Shown piece after piece: positions 14,848-15,505 of a stretch of 15,505 nucleotides of DNA. Positions within the stretch are counted from its first letter, which is position 1. Every line of letters starts with the position of its first letter. Source of the stretch: Dehalococcoidia bacterium. GTDB taxonomy: Bacteria > Chloroflexota > Dehalococcoidia > Lucifugimonadales > JAGWBF01. The DNA is taken from NCBI GenBank assembly GCA_021296025.1, contig JAGWBF010000026.1:1-15505 (forward strand). The letters run 5' to 3'. A model generated the notes under the pieces. That model was given only the letters and a program-made list of their open reading frames with translations, made no database searches and was not told where the DNA came from. A program made the translations under genes and the position numbers.

Positions 14848-15505
14848 ATGCAGCCTCCGGCACCAACGGATTACGATGTAGTCATCATCGGCGGCGGGGC
14901 CGCGGGACTTAGCGCTGCCATCTACACCTCCCGCGCTTCGCTGAAGACCCTCATCCTGGACAGTATCGGCTGCGGCGGCCAGATTCTCACCACCGACGTC
15001 ATCGAGAACTACCCGGGCTTCCCCGACGGCATCAAGGGCCCCGACCTGTCCATCGCCATGTGCACCCAGGCCAAGAAATTCGGCGCCACAATGGAGCACG
15101 ATCAGGTCCTGGAGGTCTCCAGCCTGGACCGGGAGGTCAAGCAGGTAACGACCTATTCAGGCACCATCTCCACCAGGTCCCTGATCATCACGGCGGGAGG
15201 CTCACCTAACAAGCTGGGTGTTCCGGGAGAGCTGGAGATGGCCGGGAGAGGTGTCTCCTACTGCGCGGTGTGCGACGGCAACTTCTTCCGTGGGCAGGAG
15301 GTGGTCGTAGTGGGGGGAGGGGATGCGGCCCTGGACGAAGGGCTGTACCTCAGCAACCTGGCAAGCCAGGTAACCCTTGTCCACAGGCGGGATGAGCTCA
15401 GGGCAAAACCCATCTCCCAGGAAAGGGTTAGGGAAAATCCCAAGTTCAAGTTCCTGTACAGCCACGTTGTGGAAGAGGTGCTGGGGAGTGACGGGGTGCA
15501 GGGCG
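14848..15505 (+). CDS. trxB: Thioredoxin reductase, 3' end outside window
   Basis: The first 219 residues of a low-molecular-weight thioredoxin reductase, an FAD enzyme that passes electrons from NADPH to thioredoxin. The FAD motif is IIGGGAAGLSAA (13-24). The redox-active CAVCDG has Cys139 and Cys142. The NADPH-binding loop is VVVGGGDAALDEG (153-165), and HRRDELRA (179-186) is the motif that contacts the NADP phosphate. Intact cysteines suggest an active enzyme. The family is usually about 310 residues, so about a third is missing beyond the window. The ATG follows the epimerase stop by 6 bases with no strong ribosome binding site, suggesting translational coupling within the htpX operon. 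Confidence 0.93.
   Translation, partial: MQPPAPTDYDVVIIGGGAAGLSAAIYTSRASLKTLILDSIGCGGQILTTDVIENYPGFPDGIKGPDLSIAMCTQAKKFGATMEHDQVLEVSSLDREVKQVTTYSGTISTRSLIITAGGSPNKLGVPGELEMAGRGVSYCAVCDGNFFRGQEVVVVGGGDAALDEGLYLSNLASQVTLVHRRDELRAKPISQERVRENPKFKFLYSHVVEEVLGSDGVQG

Noticed and set aside
13750..15099. Long minus-strand open frame (449 codons) opposite the epimerase and trxB genes
   Set aside because: Both plus-strand genes have full catalytic motifs; the antisense product shows no family signature.

Overview
The window is about 15.5 kb of moderately GC-rich bacterial DNA (a hand-counted line in 7261-7320 is about 63% GC). Genes are tightly packed, many with strong Shine-Dalgarno sites (GGAGG or GGGAGG), and some begin with GTG or TTG. 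No ribosomal RNA, tRNA, transposase or CRISPR array was seen. The mix (EF-G-like factor, CxxCG-type DinB protein, AAA+/VWA pair of the kind known in actinobacteria, HtpX-epimerase-thioredoxin reductase run) fits a Chloroflexota (Dehalococcoidia/SAR202-like) or actinobacteria-like free-living bacterium. This placement is an inference from gene content, not a phylogenetic result.

Layout. (1) 1-900, minus strand, open at the window edge: an exported protein with an intact HExxH...E zinc-protease signature that is missing from simple ORF calls because it runs off the window. (2) 1113-3149: an EF-G-like translation GTPase, divergent from (1). (3) 3303-6553: a small-gene block in which three GNAT acetyltransferases alternate with two DinB-fold proteins (GNAT minus, DinB, GNAT, DinB, GNAT). 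Its spacers are wider and its base composition is partly lower in GC (52-60% in three hand-counted lines), so it looks like accessory DNA. (4) 6836-10284: a translationally coupled pair, an AAA+ MoxR/Mg-chelatase-like ATPase with a cysteine-containing insertion and an altered Walker B, and a 681-residue helical protein ending in a VWA domain with an intact MIDAS. A good sigma70-type promoter with an overlapping dyad lies upstream. (5) 10479-12560, minus strand: an MFS transporter with an unusual cytoplasmic tail of about 240 residues. (6) 12969-15505: an htpX-like membrane protease, an NAD-dependent sugar-nucleotide epimerase and a thioredoxin reductase (cut by the window end), spaced 10 and 6 bases apart, preceded by a duplicated extended -10 element.

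Functionally, region 6 looks like an envelope/redox maintenance operon. Region 4 is a two-component AAA+/VWA machine, by analogy to RavA-ViaA, CbbQ-CbbO, NorQ-NorD and chelatase I-D pairs, with no nearby enzyme to reveal its client. Region 3 may be a set of small detoxifying or thiol-linked enzymes. The most promising candidates for undescribed biology are the AAA+/VWA pair, the alternating GNAT/DinB block and the tailed MFS transporter.
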